A stretch of 64,000 nucleotides of DNA from the NCBI GenBank assembly GCA_032622095.1, contig CP136061.1, positions 1,924,001-1,988,000 of the forward strand, read 5' to 3'. Origin of the DNA: Siphonodentalium dalli (lineage: Eukaryota > Mollusca > Scaphopoda > Gadilida > Siphonodentaliidae). The notes beneath the pieces are model-generated. The model saw only the letters and a list, made by a program, of their open reading frames with translations, had not been told where the DNA came from and ran no database searches. A program made the translations under genes and the position numbers. Below are positions 9,985 to 23,283 of the stretch, one piece after another. Each line of letters begins with the position of its first letter. Position 1 is the stretch's first letter.

Positions 9985-10440
9985 TAAGTATATTATGCGA
10001 CGCAGGCGCCCCTCGATCATTAGAGTATTTAGTTTAGTATCCCGCCCACCACCCCATCCCGCCACCCATAGTATCTTATTTGTTTAAACATATTTTATTT
10101 GTTCATAAATTAAATTAGTTTATGACAAAAGGGATTGGAGGACAAATGCTAAATCACTCAGAATACCCTCCTCTCCCATAGTATCTTATGCGCCGCAGGC
10201 GCCCCTATAGATGCTACTGCCCACATAAATAATATGTATAAGTATCTTATGCGCCGCAGGCGCCCCTCGATCATTAGAGTATAGTGTATTATCCCTCCTA
10301 CCACCCCATCCCGCCACCCCCATAGTATCTTGTGCGCTGCAGGCGCCCCTATAGAGGATACTGCCCACATAAATAATATGTAAATGTATTTTATGCGCCG
10401 CAGGCGCCCCTCGATCATTAAAGTATAGCGTTTAGTATCC
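9985..10440. repeat. GC-rich alternating tandem repeat (about 58 + 87 bp)
   Basis: TATGCG(C/A)CGCAGGCGCCCCT occurs five times (about 9993, 10188, 10246, 10333, 10391). Copies alternate between a short form continuing ATAGATGCTACTGCCCACATA and a long form continuing CGATCATTAGAGTATA and CACCCCATCCCGCCACC. The two forms make a compound unit near 145 bp. The minus-strand frames reading RGAPAAHKI are repeat by-products. Confidence 0.85.
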
Positions 10441-11724
10441 TATATGTTTACTACTCATTAATCAGACGCGCATATAAGCACGTTTAGTTTACGGAGTTCA
10501 CCATAAAAGACTATCGAACCACAAACAATACTAGATCATGTCATGAATCCCAACACTAGATATGACCGTACTATAGACCATATTACACCAATTGCACTGT
10601 AAACAAACCTGGGAACTTTTATTATGTTCTGACAGCGAAACTTATAACAATGAATAAACAAGCAGGGAATATTTCCCTTTATTGTTAATATTTGTTCCTC
10701 AATATCTACTTCACAGTAGGGGTGGTCCCAATTCAAGATTGCATGGTTCGTGAATTTTGTGAGCTTTTATCATACTCTCAGGTGTCTAATCATTGTGATG
10801 ATCAATAATAGTGATAGTGGAGAGTGAAATTGATATAAATAGTGATGGAAATTTAATTATATTCTAATTTAATTCTATATATTGAAGGCTATGAACCCCA
10901 GAGTGTAACACAATTTCGTTATGATGCAAAATGATAAGACACATGCATCATATTTTATGACTATATCCACCAAAATGTTCACAGATATTACTAAAATACT
11001 TCATATATGATTGTTTTCCAGATTTCTCAGAAATCACACACTGTTGCTATGGTAACACAATTTTAGAGGCAATGGTGCACATTTTTAGCTTGACATCACA
11101 TATACCCAAAATGACTTATAATCATGTGATGTACATGTGTGCCATCTTGTATATATTTTTTCATAAAATAAAAGATTTGGTCTTCTCTCCACCCACTAAT
11201 TATGTAATTAAATCATTGTTTGTTGGGAAGAACAAGTTCTCATTTTACGGGTGGTCACCCTATGAATGTTATTTATGGTTCAAAATAAAGGCTATGATCT
11301 CCAGAACGTAACAGAAGTTCACATTGATGCAAAACAATAAGATACACGTATTATAAAGATAAATAATATGACATAAAGTGATAAAAACAGCGGTTTTTGA
11401 CAATTACCTTGACCTCTCACGGTGACCTTGACCCCCAGGATGAGTACTGGCTGTCCGTTATGGAGAATATATACATATCCATAATATTATATGACTAGAT
11501 CCACCAAAATGTGCACCGATATCACTAAAATACTGCATATATGATAATTTTCCAGAATTCTCAGAAATCACACATCGTTGCTGTGGTAACACCATTTTGG
11601 AGAAAACTTATTGATTCGAAGTTTGTCAACATTGGTTTCCAATGTCCCCGGTATATGGACTTTAAGAAAAAATATGTTGCAAAAAAAAATTACGAAACCC
11701 ATTTTTTTACAAATGACAGGCTAC
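10441..11724. other. Non-coding flank with two degenerate duplicated blocks
   Basis: No gene supported. AGGCTATGA(A/T)C(C/T)CCAGA recurs at about 10886 and 11289, and the block CCACCAAAATGT(T/G)CAC..GATAT..CTAAAATACT..CATATATGAT recurs at about 10970 and 11502, followed in both by TTCTCAGAAATCACACA and a TGGTAACAC. So two related but diverged copies precede the satellite. CCTTGACC motifs lie near 11408-11440. Confidence 0.5.
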
Positions 11725-11765
11725 TATATAGGTTACAAACATCTAATTATTTTCCATAGGCGACA

Positions 11766-13100
11766 GTGTTAACTAAAAGTCCCGCCGGCCACGGGTTAAG
11801 CCTATTTGAACTTCAAGTGGTCAATTTTCCCTTAGAACGTCATCCGCTGCACCAGTATGTGACGACAAACGCGCCCTTTTCGGTATTTTTGTCAAACGAT
11901 AATCTTGCATTTCCACAACTACCCCATTTACTGCACAAACATCAGCAGCATAAAAATACCCAGACCCATTCCGTAACTTCTGGACACCGCCAGACTATTC
12001 CTGGACATCTAAACATACACGATCGCCATATTTACGGAGGCTATGATTTTCTGTTCCCGATTAGGAATATTTCCCTCAATGATAATCAACCAATCAGCAG
12101 CCAGGTTTTTTTTTTAAATCTGACTCGAGTTTCCGTACTCAAATTCAAGAAGCGTAACTCTATATAATTAGTTGCTTGTAACCTATAATTGTAAAGAAAA
12201 TCGAACTTTGATCGTGTAAACCGCGCCAATTTTACAAAAAAAGCTGTACTGTGATACGATAGAAACATAGGAGTCATTGGACATCATAATTATCTCCAAG
12301 CGGTCCTATAACCCACTACCCCGTTTTAAAATTCACCATTTTTTTGGGGTAAGAAATAACACCGATAATCACATCCTGATCACTCTGGAAGCACAGTTTA
12401 GTAGAAAAGATACTAATGTATCATGTCATGCTTGTCATAGACATATGTACTGCACAGTGTCGCATGTCCCATGTTCATCCACTCACTAATGGCAATATTA
12501 TGACCACAAATGTGACCACACCAAAAATTCAGGGGTTTTCATCATAATTTAATTTGTAGAATCCGACTCGCGTGCATAACGCACACGATAGAAAGGCATA
12601 TGTATAAGTTTTGAAAACTAGTTACGTATATCTACCATACGCTTTAAGGAATTTATCTAATTTTGAACAGTACAATGTTTAGTTGGATTTGAAATAGACC
12701 CCCCCCCTCAAAATTTCACCACCCGACCATGATTTGGTTCAATAATAGGCTGGTGTCCATTTAAATTTCAGTACTTTTTAGGAGTTTGAGTCGAATTCCT
12801 ATTAGAGAAACTTCCATCACCTCGATCGTGCTATTTTGAACATTAAAAGTCCACCCATATGCACAAAATTGATGAATTTCAGAAAATTACGCCTCCGGAA
12901 AAAGTTGAAGTTCCGGCAACAGAGGGTTAATAAATGTCTCGCATAATCTGAAAATGTGTCGGTAGGGCGTAAATAACTCAACAAAACAAGACAGACTTTG
13001 TTTATCAGTGTTTCTAAATTCGCTGCCCTGAACGATATTTGAACAATGTGAATTTTCTGCCTATAGGTTACAAACACCTAATTATTTTCCATAGGCGACA
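11766..13100 (+). repeat. Satellite unit 1 (1,335 bp), left-edge variant
   Basis: Most diverged unit: CCGGCCACGGGTTAAG start and private changes such as CATAATTATCTCCAAGCGGTCC. Shares CACAAACATCAGCAG and CACCGCCAGAC with unit 2 only. Confidence 0.95.
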
Positions 13101-14441
13101 GTGTTAACTAAAAGTCCCGCCGGCCATGGGTTAAGCCTATTTGAAATTCAAGTGGTGAATTATCCCTTAGATCGTCATCCGCTGCACCAGTATGTGACAA
13201 CAAACGCGCCATTTTCGGTATTTTTGTCAAACGATAATCTTGCATTTCCACAACTAACCCATTTACTGCACAAACATCAGCAGCATAAAAATACCCAGAC
13301 CCCTTCCGTAACTTCTGGACACCGCCAGACTATTCCTGGACATCTAAACATACACGATCGCCATATTTACGGAGGTTATGATTTTCTGTTCCCGATTAGG
13401 GATATTTCCCTCAATGATAATCAACCAATCAGCAGCCAGGTTTTTTTTTAATCTGACTCGAGTTTTCCTACACAAATTCAAGAAGCGTAACTCTATATAC
13501 TTAGTTACTTGTAACCTATAATTGTAAAGAAAATCGAACTTTGATCGTGTAAACCGCGCCAATTTTACAAAAAAACTTTACTGTGATACGATAGAAACAT
13601 AGGAGTCATTGGACATCCTATTATCTCCCAGTGGTCCTTTAACCCACATACCCCGTTTTAAAATTAACCAATTTGTTTTGGTAAGAAATAACACCGATAA
13701 TCACATCCTGATAACTCTGGAAGCACAGTTTAGTAGAAGAGATACTAATGTCTCATGTCATGCTTGTCATATACATATATACTGCACAGTGTCGCATGTC
13801 CGATATCCATCCTCTCAATAATGGCAATATTATGACCACAAATGTGACCACACCAAACATTCAGGGGTTTTCATCAAAATTTAATTTGTAGAATCCGACT
13901 CGCGTGCATAACGCACATGATAGAAAGGCATATGTGTAAGTTTTGAAAACTAGTTACGTATATCTACCATAGGCTTTAAGGAATTTATCTAATTTTGAAC
14001 AGTACAATGTTTAATTGGATTTGAAATAGACCCCCCCCCCCTTCAAAATATCACCATCCGACGATGATTTGGTTCAATGATAGGCGGGTGTCCCTTTAAA
14101 TTTCAGTACTTTTTGGGAGTTTGAGTCGAATTCCTATTAGATAAATTTCCATCACCTCGATCGTGCTATTTTGAACATTAAAGGTCGACCCATATGCACA
14201 AAATTGATGATTTTCAGAAATTTACGCATCCGGAAAAAGTTGAAGTTCCGGCGACAGTGGGTTAATAAATGTCTCGCATGTCTGAAAATGGGTCGGAAGA
14301 GCGTAAAAATACAATAACTCAACAAAACAAGACAGACTTTGTTTATCAGTGTTTCTAAATCCGCTGCCCTGAACGTTATTTGAAAAATGTTAATTTTCTG
14401 CCTATAGGTTACAAACACCTAATTATTTTCCATAGGCGACA
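13101..14441 (+). repeat. Satellite unit 2 (1,341 bp), left-edge variant
   Basis: Shares left-edge markers with unit 1, but its second half (TCATATACATATATAC, CCATCCTCTCAATAATGG, CATAGGCTTT) matches units 10 and 13, so it may be mosaic. Confidence 0.95.
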
Positions 14442-15513
14442 GTGTTAACTAAAAGTCCCGCCGGCCAAGTGTTAAGCCTATTTGAACTTCAAGTGGTAAA
14501 GTTTCCCTTAGAACGTTATCCGCTGTACCAGTATGTCACAACAAACGCGCCCTTTTCGGTATTTTTGTCAAACGATAATCTTGCATTTCCACAACTACCC
14601 CATTTACTGCACAAAAATCAGCAGCATGAAAATACCCAGACCCCTTCCGTAACTTCTGGACACCACCAGACTATTCCTGGACATCTAACCATACACGATC
14701 GCCATATTTACGGAGTCTATGATTTTCTGTTCCCGATTAGGGATATTTCCCTCAATGATAATCAACCAATCAGCAGCCAGGGTTTTTTTTAATCTGACTC
14801 GAGTTTCCCTACACAAATTCAAGAAGCGTAACTCTATATAATTAGTTGCTTGTAACCTATAATTGTAAAGAAAATCGAACTTTGATCGTGTAAACCGCGC
14901 CAATTTTACAAAAAAAGCTTTACCGTGATACGATAGAAACATAGGAGTCATTGGACATCATATTTTCTCCCAGCTGTCCTTTAACCCACATACCCTGTTT
15001 TAAAATTAACCAATTTTTTTGGGGTAAGAAATAACACCGATAATCACATCCTGATAACTCTGGAAGCACACTTTAGTAGAAGAAATACTAAAGTCTCATG
15101 TCATGCTTGTCATAGAGATATATACTGCACAGTGTCGCATGTCCCATATCCATCCACTCACTAACGGCAATATTATGACCACAAATGTGACCACACCAAA
15201 AATTCAGGGGTTTTCATAAAAATTTAATTTGTAGAATCCGACTCGCGTGCATAACGCACACGATAGAAAAGCATATGTATAAGTTTTGAAAACTAGTTAC
15301 GTATATCTACCATACGCTTTAAGGAATTTATCTAATTTTGAACAGTTCAATGTGTAATTGGATTTGAAATAGACCCCCCCCTACAATAACTCAACAAAAC
15401 AAGACAGACTTTGTTTATCAGTGTTTCTAAATCCGCTGCCCTGAACGTTATTTGAAAAATGTAAATTTTCTGCCTATAGGTTACAAACACCTAATTATTT
15501 TCCATAGGCGACA
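14442..15513 (+). repeat. Satellite unit 3 (1,072 bp), short form
   Basis: Lacks about 269 bp: the poly-C tract near 15374 joins straight to TACAATAACTCAACAAAAC. First half matches units 11 and 14 (GGCCAAGTGTTAAG, CAGCATGAAAATACC). Confidence 0.95.
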
Positions 15514-16588
15514 GTGTTAACTAAAAGTCCCGCCGGCCATGTGTTAAGCCTATTTGAACTTCAAGTGGTAAAGTTTCCCTTAGAACGTTATCCGCTGTAC
15601 CAGTATGTCACAACAAACGCGCCCTTTTCGGTATTTTTGTCAAACGATAATCTTGCATTTCCACAACTACCCCATTTACTGCACAAAAATCAGCAGCATG
15701 AAAATACCCAGACCCCTTCCGTAACTTCTGGACACCACCAGACTATTCCTGGACATCTAACCATACACGATCGCCATATTTACGGAGTCTATGATTTTCT
15801 GTTCCCGATTAGGGATATTTCCCTCAATTATAATCAACCAATCAGCAGCCAGGTTTTTTTTAAATCTGACTCGAGTTTCCCTACACAAATTCAAGAAGCG
15901 TAACTCTATATAATTAGTTGCTTGTAACCTATAATTGTAAAGAAAATCGAACTTTGATCGTGTAAACCGCGCCAATTTTCAAAAAAAGCTTTACCGTGAT
16001 ATGATAGAAACATAGGAGTCATTGGACATCCTATTATCTCCCAGCTGTCCTTTAACCCACATACCCTGTTTTAAAATTAACCAATTTTTTTTGGGTAAGA
16101 AATAACACCGATAATCACATCCTGATAACTCTGGAAGCACACTTTAGTAGAAGAGATACTAAAGTCTCATGTCATGCTTGTCATAGAGATATATACTGCA
16201 CAGTGTCGCATGTCCCATATCCATCCACTCACTAACGGCAATATTATGACCACAAATGTGACCACACCAAAAATTCAGGGGTTTTCATAAAAATTTAATT
16301 TGTAGAATCCGACTCGCGTGCATAACGCACACGATAGAAAAGCATATGTATAAGTTTTGAAAACTAGTTACGTATATCTACCATACGCTTTAAGGAATTT
16401 ATCTAATTTTGAACAGTTCAATGTGTAATTGGATTTGAAATAGACCCCCCCCCCCCTACAATAACTCAACAAAACAAGACAGACTTTGTTTATCAGTGTT
16501 TCTAAATCCGCTGCCCTGAACGTTATTTGAAAAATGTAAATTTTCTGCCTATAGGTTACAAACACCTAATTATTTTCCATAGGCGACA
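15514..16588 (+). repeat. Satellite unit 4 (1,075 bp), short form
   Basis: Same deletion junction as unit 3 (poly-C to TACAATAACTC near 16445-16458), so the deletion was copied with the unit. Confidence 0.95.
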
Positions 16589-17923
16589 GTGTTAACTAAA
16601 AGTCCCGCCGGCCATGTGTTAAGCCTATTTGAACTTCAAGTGGTAAAGTTTCCCTTAGAACGTTACCCGCTGTACCAGTATGTGACAACAAACGCGCCCT
16701 TTTCGGTATTTTTGTCAAACGATAATCTTGCATTTCCACAACTACCCCATTTACTGCACAAAAATCAGCAGCATAAAAATACCCAGACCCCTTCCGTAAC
16801 TTCTGGACACCACCAGACTATTCCTGGACATCTAACCATACACGATCGCCATATTTACGGAGTCTATGATTTTCTGTTCCCGATTAGGGATATTTCCCTC
16901 AATTATAATCAACCAATCAGCAGCCAGGTTTTTTTTAAATCTGACTCGAGTTTCCCTACACAAATTCAAGAAACGTAACTCTATATAATTAGTTGCTTGT
17001 AACCTATAATTGTAAAGAAAATCGAACTTTGATCGTGTAAACCGCGCCAATTTTCAAAAAAAGCTTTACCGTGATATGATAGAAACATAGGAGTCATTGG
17101 ACATCCTATTATCTCCCAGCTGTCCTTTAACCCACATACCCGGTTTTAAAATTATCCAATTTTTTTGGGGTAAGTAATAACACCGATAATCACATCCTGA
17201 TAACTCTGGAAGCACACTTTAGTAGAAGAGATACTAAAGTTTCATGTCATGCTTGTCATAGACATATATACTGCACAGTGTCGCATGTCCCATATCCATC
17301 CACTCACTAACGGCAATATTATGACCACAAATGTGACCACACCAAAAATTCAGGGGTTTTCATAAAAATTTAATTTGTAGAATCCGACTCGCGTGCATAA
17401 TGCACACGATAGAAAAGCATATGTATAAGTTTTGAAAACTAGTTACGTATATCTACCATAAGCTTTAAGGAATTTATCTAATTTTGAACAGTACAATGTT
17501 CAATTGGATTTGAAATAGACCCCCCCCCACTCAAAATTTCACCATCCGACGATGATTTGGTTCAATGATAGGCGGGTGTCCCTTTAAATTTCAGTACTTT
17601 TTAGGAGTTTGAGTCGAATTCCTATTAGAGAAATTTCCATCACCTCGATCGTGCTATTTTGAACATTAAAGGTCGACCCATATGCACAAATTTGATGATT
17701 TTCAGAAAATTACGCCTCCGGAAAAGGTTGAAGTTCCGGCGACAGAGGGTTAATAAATGTCTCGCATAATCTGAAAATGGCTCGGTAGGGCGTAAATAAC
17801 TCAACAAAACAAGACAGACTTTGTTTATCAGTGTTTCTAAATCCGCTGCCCTGAACGTTATTTGAAAAATGTTAATTTTCTGCCTATAGGTTACAAACAC
17901 CTAATTATTTTCCATAGGCGACA
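16589..17923 (+). repeat. Satellite unit 5 (1,335 bp)
   Basis: First half like unit 4 but full length; carries CACTTTAGTAG and GTCATAGACATATATAC. Confidence 0.95.
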
Positions 17924-19264
17924 GTGTTAACTAAAAGTCCCGCCGGCCATGTGTTAAGCCAATTTGAACTTCAAGTGGTAAAGTTTCCCTTAGAACGTTA
18001 TCCGCTGTACCAGTATGTGACAACAAACGCGCCCTTTTCGGTATTTTTGTCAAACGATAATCTTGCATTTCCACAACTACCCCATTTACTGCACAAAAAT
18101 CAGCAGCAAAAAATTAACCAGACCCCTTCCGTAACTTCTGGACACCACCAGACTATTCCTGGACATCTAACCATACACGATCGCCATATTTACGGAGTCT
18201 ATGATTTTCTGTTCCCGATTAGGGATATTTCCCTCAATGATAATCAACCAATCAGCAGCCAGGTTTTTTTTTAATCTGACTCGAGTTTCCCTACACAAAT
18301 TCAAGAAACGTAACTCTATATAATTAGTTGCTTGTAACCTATAATTGTAAAGAAAATCGAACTTTGATCGTGTAAACCGCGCCAATTTTACAAAAAAAGC
18401 TTTACCGTGATATGATAGAAACATAGGAGTCATTGGACATCCTATTATCTCCCAGCTGTCCTTTAACCCACATACCCCGTTTTAAAATTAACCAACTTTT
18501 TGGGGTAAGAAATAACACCGATAATCACATCCTGATAACTCTGGAAGCACAGTTTAGTAGAAGAGATACTAATGTCTCATGTAATGCTTGTCATAGACAT
18601 ATATACTGCACAGTGTCGCATGTCCTATATCCATCCACTCACTAACGGCAATATTATGACCACAAATGTGACCACACCAAAAATTCAGGGGTTTTCATCA
18701 TAATTTAATTTGTAGAATCCGACTCGCGTGCATAACGCACACGATAGAAATCCACATGTATAAGTTTTGAAAACTAGTTACGTATATCTACCATACGCTT
18801 TAAGGAATTTATCTCATTTTGAACAGTACAATGTTTAATTGGATTTGAAATAGACCCCCCCCCCCCTCAAAATTTCACCATCCGACGATGATTTGGTTCA
18901 ATGATAGGCGGGTGTCCCTTTAAATTTCAGTACTTTTTAGGAGTTTGAGTCGAATTCCTATTAGAGAAATTTCCATCACCTCGATCGTGCTATTTTGAAC
19001 ATTAAAGGTCGACCCATATGCACAAAATTGATGATTTTCAGAAAATTACGCCTCCGGAAAAGGTTGAAGTTCCGGCGACAGAGGGTTAATAAATGTCTCG
19101 CATGTCTGAAAATGGGTCGGTAGGGCGTAAAAATACAATAACTCAACAAAACAAGACAGACTTTGTTTATCAGTGTTTCTAAATTCGCGTCCTGAACGAT
19201 ATTTGAAAATTGTGAATTTTCTGCCTATAGGTTACAAACACCTAATTATTTTCCATAGGCGACA
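17924..19264 (+). repeat. Satellite unit 6 (1,341 bp), K variant
   Basis: Marked by CAGCAGCAAAAAATTAACC, GTAATGCTTG and ATCCACATGTATAAG. Nearly identical to unit 8. Confidence 0.95.
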
Positions 19265-20600
19265 GTGTTAACTAAAAGTCCCGCCGGCCATGTGTTAAGC
19301 CTATTTGAACTTCAAGTGGTAAATTTTCCCTTAGAACGTCATCCGCTGCACCAGTATGTGACAACAAACGCGCCCTTTTCGGTATTTTTGTCAAACGATA
19401 ATCTTGCATTTCCACAACTACCCCATTTACTGCACAAAAATCAGCAGCAAAAAAATACCCAGACCCCTTCCGTAACTTCTGGACACCACCAGACTATTCC
19501 TGGACATCTAACCATACACGATCGCCATATTTACGGAGGCTGTGATTTTCTGTTCCCGATTAGGGATATTTTCCTCAATGATAATCAACCAATCAGCAGC
19601 CAGGTTTTTAAAAAAATCTGACTCGAGTTTCCCTACACTAATTCAAGAAGCATAACTCTATATAATTAGTGCTTGTAACATATACTTGTAAAGAAAATCG
19701 AACTTTGATCGTGTAAACCGCGCCAATTTTACAAAAAAAGCTTTACCGTGATACGATAGAAACATAGGAGTCATTGGATATCCTATTATCTCCCAGCGGT
19801 CCTTTAACCCACATACCCCGTTTTAAAAGTAACCAATTTTTTTGGGTAAGAAATAACACCGATAATCACATCCTGATAACTCTGGAAGCACAGTTTAGTA
19901 GAAAAGATACTAATGTCTCATGTCATACTTGTCATAGACATATATACTGCACAGTGTCGCATGTCCCATATCCATCCACTCACTAACGGCAATATTATGA
20001 CCACAAATGTGACCACACCAAAAATTCAGGGGTTTTCATAAAAAAATAATTTGTAGAATCCGACTCGCGTGCATAATGCACACGATAGAAAAGCATATGT
20101 ATAAGTTTTGAAAACTAGTTACGTATATCTACCATACGCTTTAAGGAATTTATCTAATTTTGAACAGTACAATGTTCAATTGGATTTGAAATAGACACCC
20201 CCCCCACTCAAAATTTCACCATCCGACGATGATTTGGTTCAATGATAGGCGGGTGTCCCTTTAAATTTCAGTACTTTTTAGGAGTTTGAATCGAATTCCT
20301 ATTAGAGAAATTTCCATCACCTCGATCGTGCTATTTTGAACATTAAAGGTCGACCCATATGCACAAATTTGATGATTTTCAGAAAATTACGCCTCCGGAA
20401 AAGGTTGAAGTTCCGGCGACAGAGGGTTAATAAATGTCTCGCATAATCTGAAAATGGCTCGGTAGGGCGTAAATAACTCAACAAAACAAGACAGACTTTG
20501 TTTATCAGTGTTTCTAAATCCGCTGCCCTGAACGTTATTTGAAAAATGTTAATTTTCTGCCTATAGGTTACAAACACCTAATTATTTTCCATAGGCGACA
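19265..20600 (+). repeat. Satellite unit 7 (1,336 bp)
   Basis: Marked by ATTGGATATCC, CATACTTGTC and a GGTTTTTAAAAAAATC tract. Paired with unit 6 as a dimer repeated in 8-9; its last quarter matches unit 5. Confidence 0.95.
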
Positions 20601-21939
20601 GTGTTAACTAAAAGTCCCGCCGGCCATGTGTTAAGCCAATTTGAACTTCAAGTGGTAAAGTTTCCCTTAGAACGTTATCCGCTGTACCAGTATGTGACAA
20701 CAAACGCGCCCTTTTCGGTATTTTTGTCAAACGATAATCTTGCATTTCCACAACTATCCCATTTACTGCACAAAAATCAGCAGCAAAAAATTAACCAGAC
20801 CCCTTCCGTAACTTCTGGACACCACCAGACTATTCCTGGACATCTAACCATACACGATCGCCATATTTACGGAGTCTATGATTTTCTGTTCCCGATTAGG
20901 GATATTTCCCTCAATGATAATCAACCAATCAGCAGCCAGGTTTTTTTTAAATCTGACTCGAGTTTCCCTACACAAATTCAAGAAACGTAACTCTATATAA
21001 TTAGTTGCTTGTAACCTATAATTGTAAAGAAAATCGAACTTTGATCGTGTAAACCGCGCCAATTTTACAAAAAAAGCTTTACCGTGATATGATAGAAACA
21101 TAGGAGTCATTGGACATCCTATTATCTCCCAGCTGTCCTTTAACCCACATACCCCGTTTTAAAATTAACCAACTTTTTGGGGTAAGAAATAACACCGATA
21201 ATCACATCCTGATAACTCTGGAAGCACAGTTTAGTAGAAGAGATACTAATGTCTCATGTAATGCTTGTCATAGACATATATACTGCACAGTGTCGCATGT
21301 CCTATATCCATCCACTCACTAACGGCAATATTATGACCACAAATGTGACCACACCAAAAATTCAGGGGTTTTCATCATAATTTAATTTGTAGAATCCGAC
21401 TCGCGTGCATAACGCACACGATAGAAATCCACATGTATAAGTTTTGAAAACTAGTTACGTATATCTACCATACGCTTTAAGGAATTTATCTCATTTTGAA
21501 CAGTACAATGTTTAATTGGATTTGAAATAGACCCCCCCCCCTCAAAATTTCACCATCCGACGATGATTTGGTTCAATGATAGGCGGGTGTCCCTTTAAAT
21601 TTCAGTACTTTTTAGGAGTTTGAGTCGAATTCCTATTAGAGAAATTTCCATCACCTCGATCGTGCTATTTTGAACATTAAAGGTCGACCCATATGCACAA
21701 AATTGATGATTTTCAGAAAATTACGCCTCCGGAAAAGGTTGAAGTTCCGGCGACAGAGGGTTAATAAATGTCTCGCATGTCTGAAAATGGGTCGGTAGGG
21801 CGTAAAAATACAATAACTCAACAAAACAAGACAGACTTTGTTTATCAGTGTTTCTAAATTCGCGTCCTGAACGATATTTGAAAATTGTGAATTTTCTGCC
21901 TATAGGTTACAAACACCTAATTATTTTCCATAGGCGACA
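20601..21939 (+). repeat. Satellite unit 8 (1,339 bp), K variant
   Basis: Near copy of unit 6, with the same CAAAAAATTAACC and GTAATGCTTG markers. Confidence 0.95.
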
Positions 21940-23283
21940 GTGTTAACTAAAAGTCCCGCCGGCCATGTGTTAAGCCTATTTGAACTTCAAGTGGTAAATT
22001 TTCCCTTAGAACGTCATCCGCTGCACCAGTATGTGACAACAAACGCGCCCTTTTCGGTATTTTTGTCAAACGATAATCTTGCATTTCCACAACTACCCCA
22101 TTTACTGCACAAAAATCAGCAGCATAAAAATACCCAGACCCTTTCCGTAACTTCTGGACACCACCAGACTATTCCTGGACATCTAACCATACACGATCGC
22201 CATATTTACGGAGGCTATGATTTTCTGTTCCCGATTAGGGATATTTTCCTCAATGATAATCAACCAATCAGCAGCCAGGTTTTTTTTTAAATCTGACTCG
22301 AGTTTCCCTACACTAATTCAAGAAGCATAACTCTATATAATTAGTGCTTGTAACATATACTTGTAAAGAAAATCGAACTTTGATCGTGTACTCCGCGCCA
22401 ATTTTACAAAAAAAGCTTTACCGTGATACGATAGAAACATAGGAGTCATTGGATATCCTATTATCTCCCAGCGGTCCTTTAACCCACATACCCCGTTTTA
22501 AAATTAACCAATTTTTTTGGGTAAGAAATAACACCGATAATCACATCCTGATAACTCTGGAAGCACAGTTTAGTAGAAAAGATACTAATGTCTCATGTCA
22601 TACTTGTCATAGACATATATACTGCACAGTGTCGCATGTCCCATATCCATCCACTCACTAATGGCAATATTATGACCACAAATGTGACCACACCAAAAAA
22701 TTCAGGGGTTTTCATCATAATTTAATTTGTAGAATCCGACTCGCGTGCATAACGCACACGATAGAAAGGCATATGTATAAGTTTTGAAAACTAGTTACGT
22801 ATATCTACCATACGCTTTAAGGAATTTATCTAATTTTGAACAGTACAATGTTTAGTTGGATTTGAAATAGACCCCCCCCCCCCCTCAAAATTTCACCATC
22901 CGACGATGATTTGGTTCAATGATAGGCGGGTGTCCCTTTAAATTTCAGTACTTTTTAGGAGTTTGAGTCGAATTCCTATTAGAGAAATTTCCATCACATC
23001 GATCGTGCTATTTTGAACGTTAAAGGTCCACCCATATGCACAAAATTGATGATTTTCAGAAATTTACGCCTCCGGAAAAAGTTGAAGTTCCGGCGACAGA
23101 GGTTAATACATGTCTCGCATAATCTGAAAATGGGTCGGCAGGGCGTAAAAATAAAATAACTCAACAAAACAAGACAGACTTGGTTTATCAGTGTTTCTAA
23201 ATTCGCTGCCCTGAACGTTATTTGAAAAATGTTAATTTTCTGCCTATAGGTTACAAACACCTAATTATTTTCCATAGGCGACA
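21940..23283 (+). repeat. Satellite unit 9 (1,344 bp)
   Basis: First half like unit 7 (GGATATCC, CATACTTG). A private change is GTGTACTCCGCGCC. Close relative of units 19 and 22. Confidence 0.95.
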
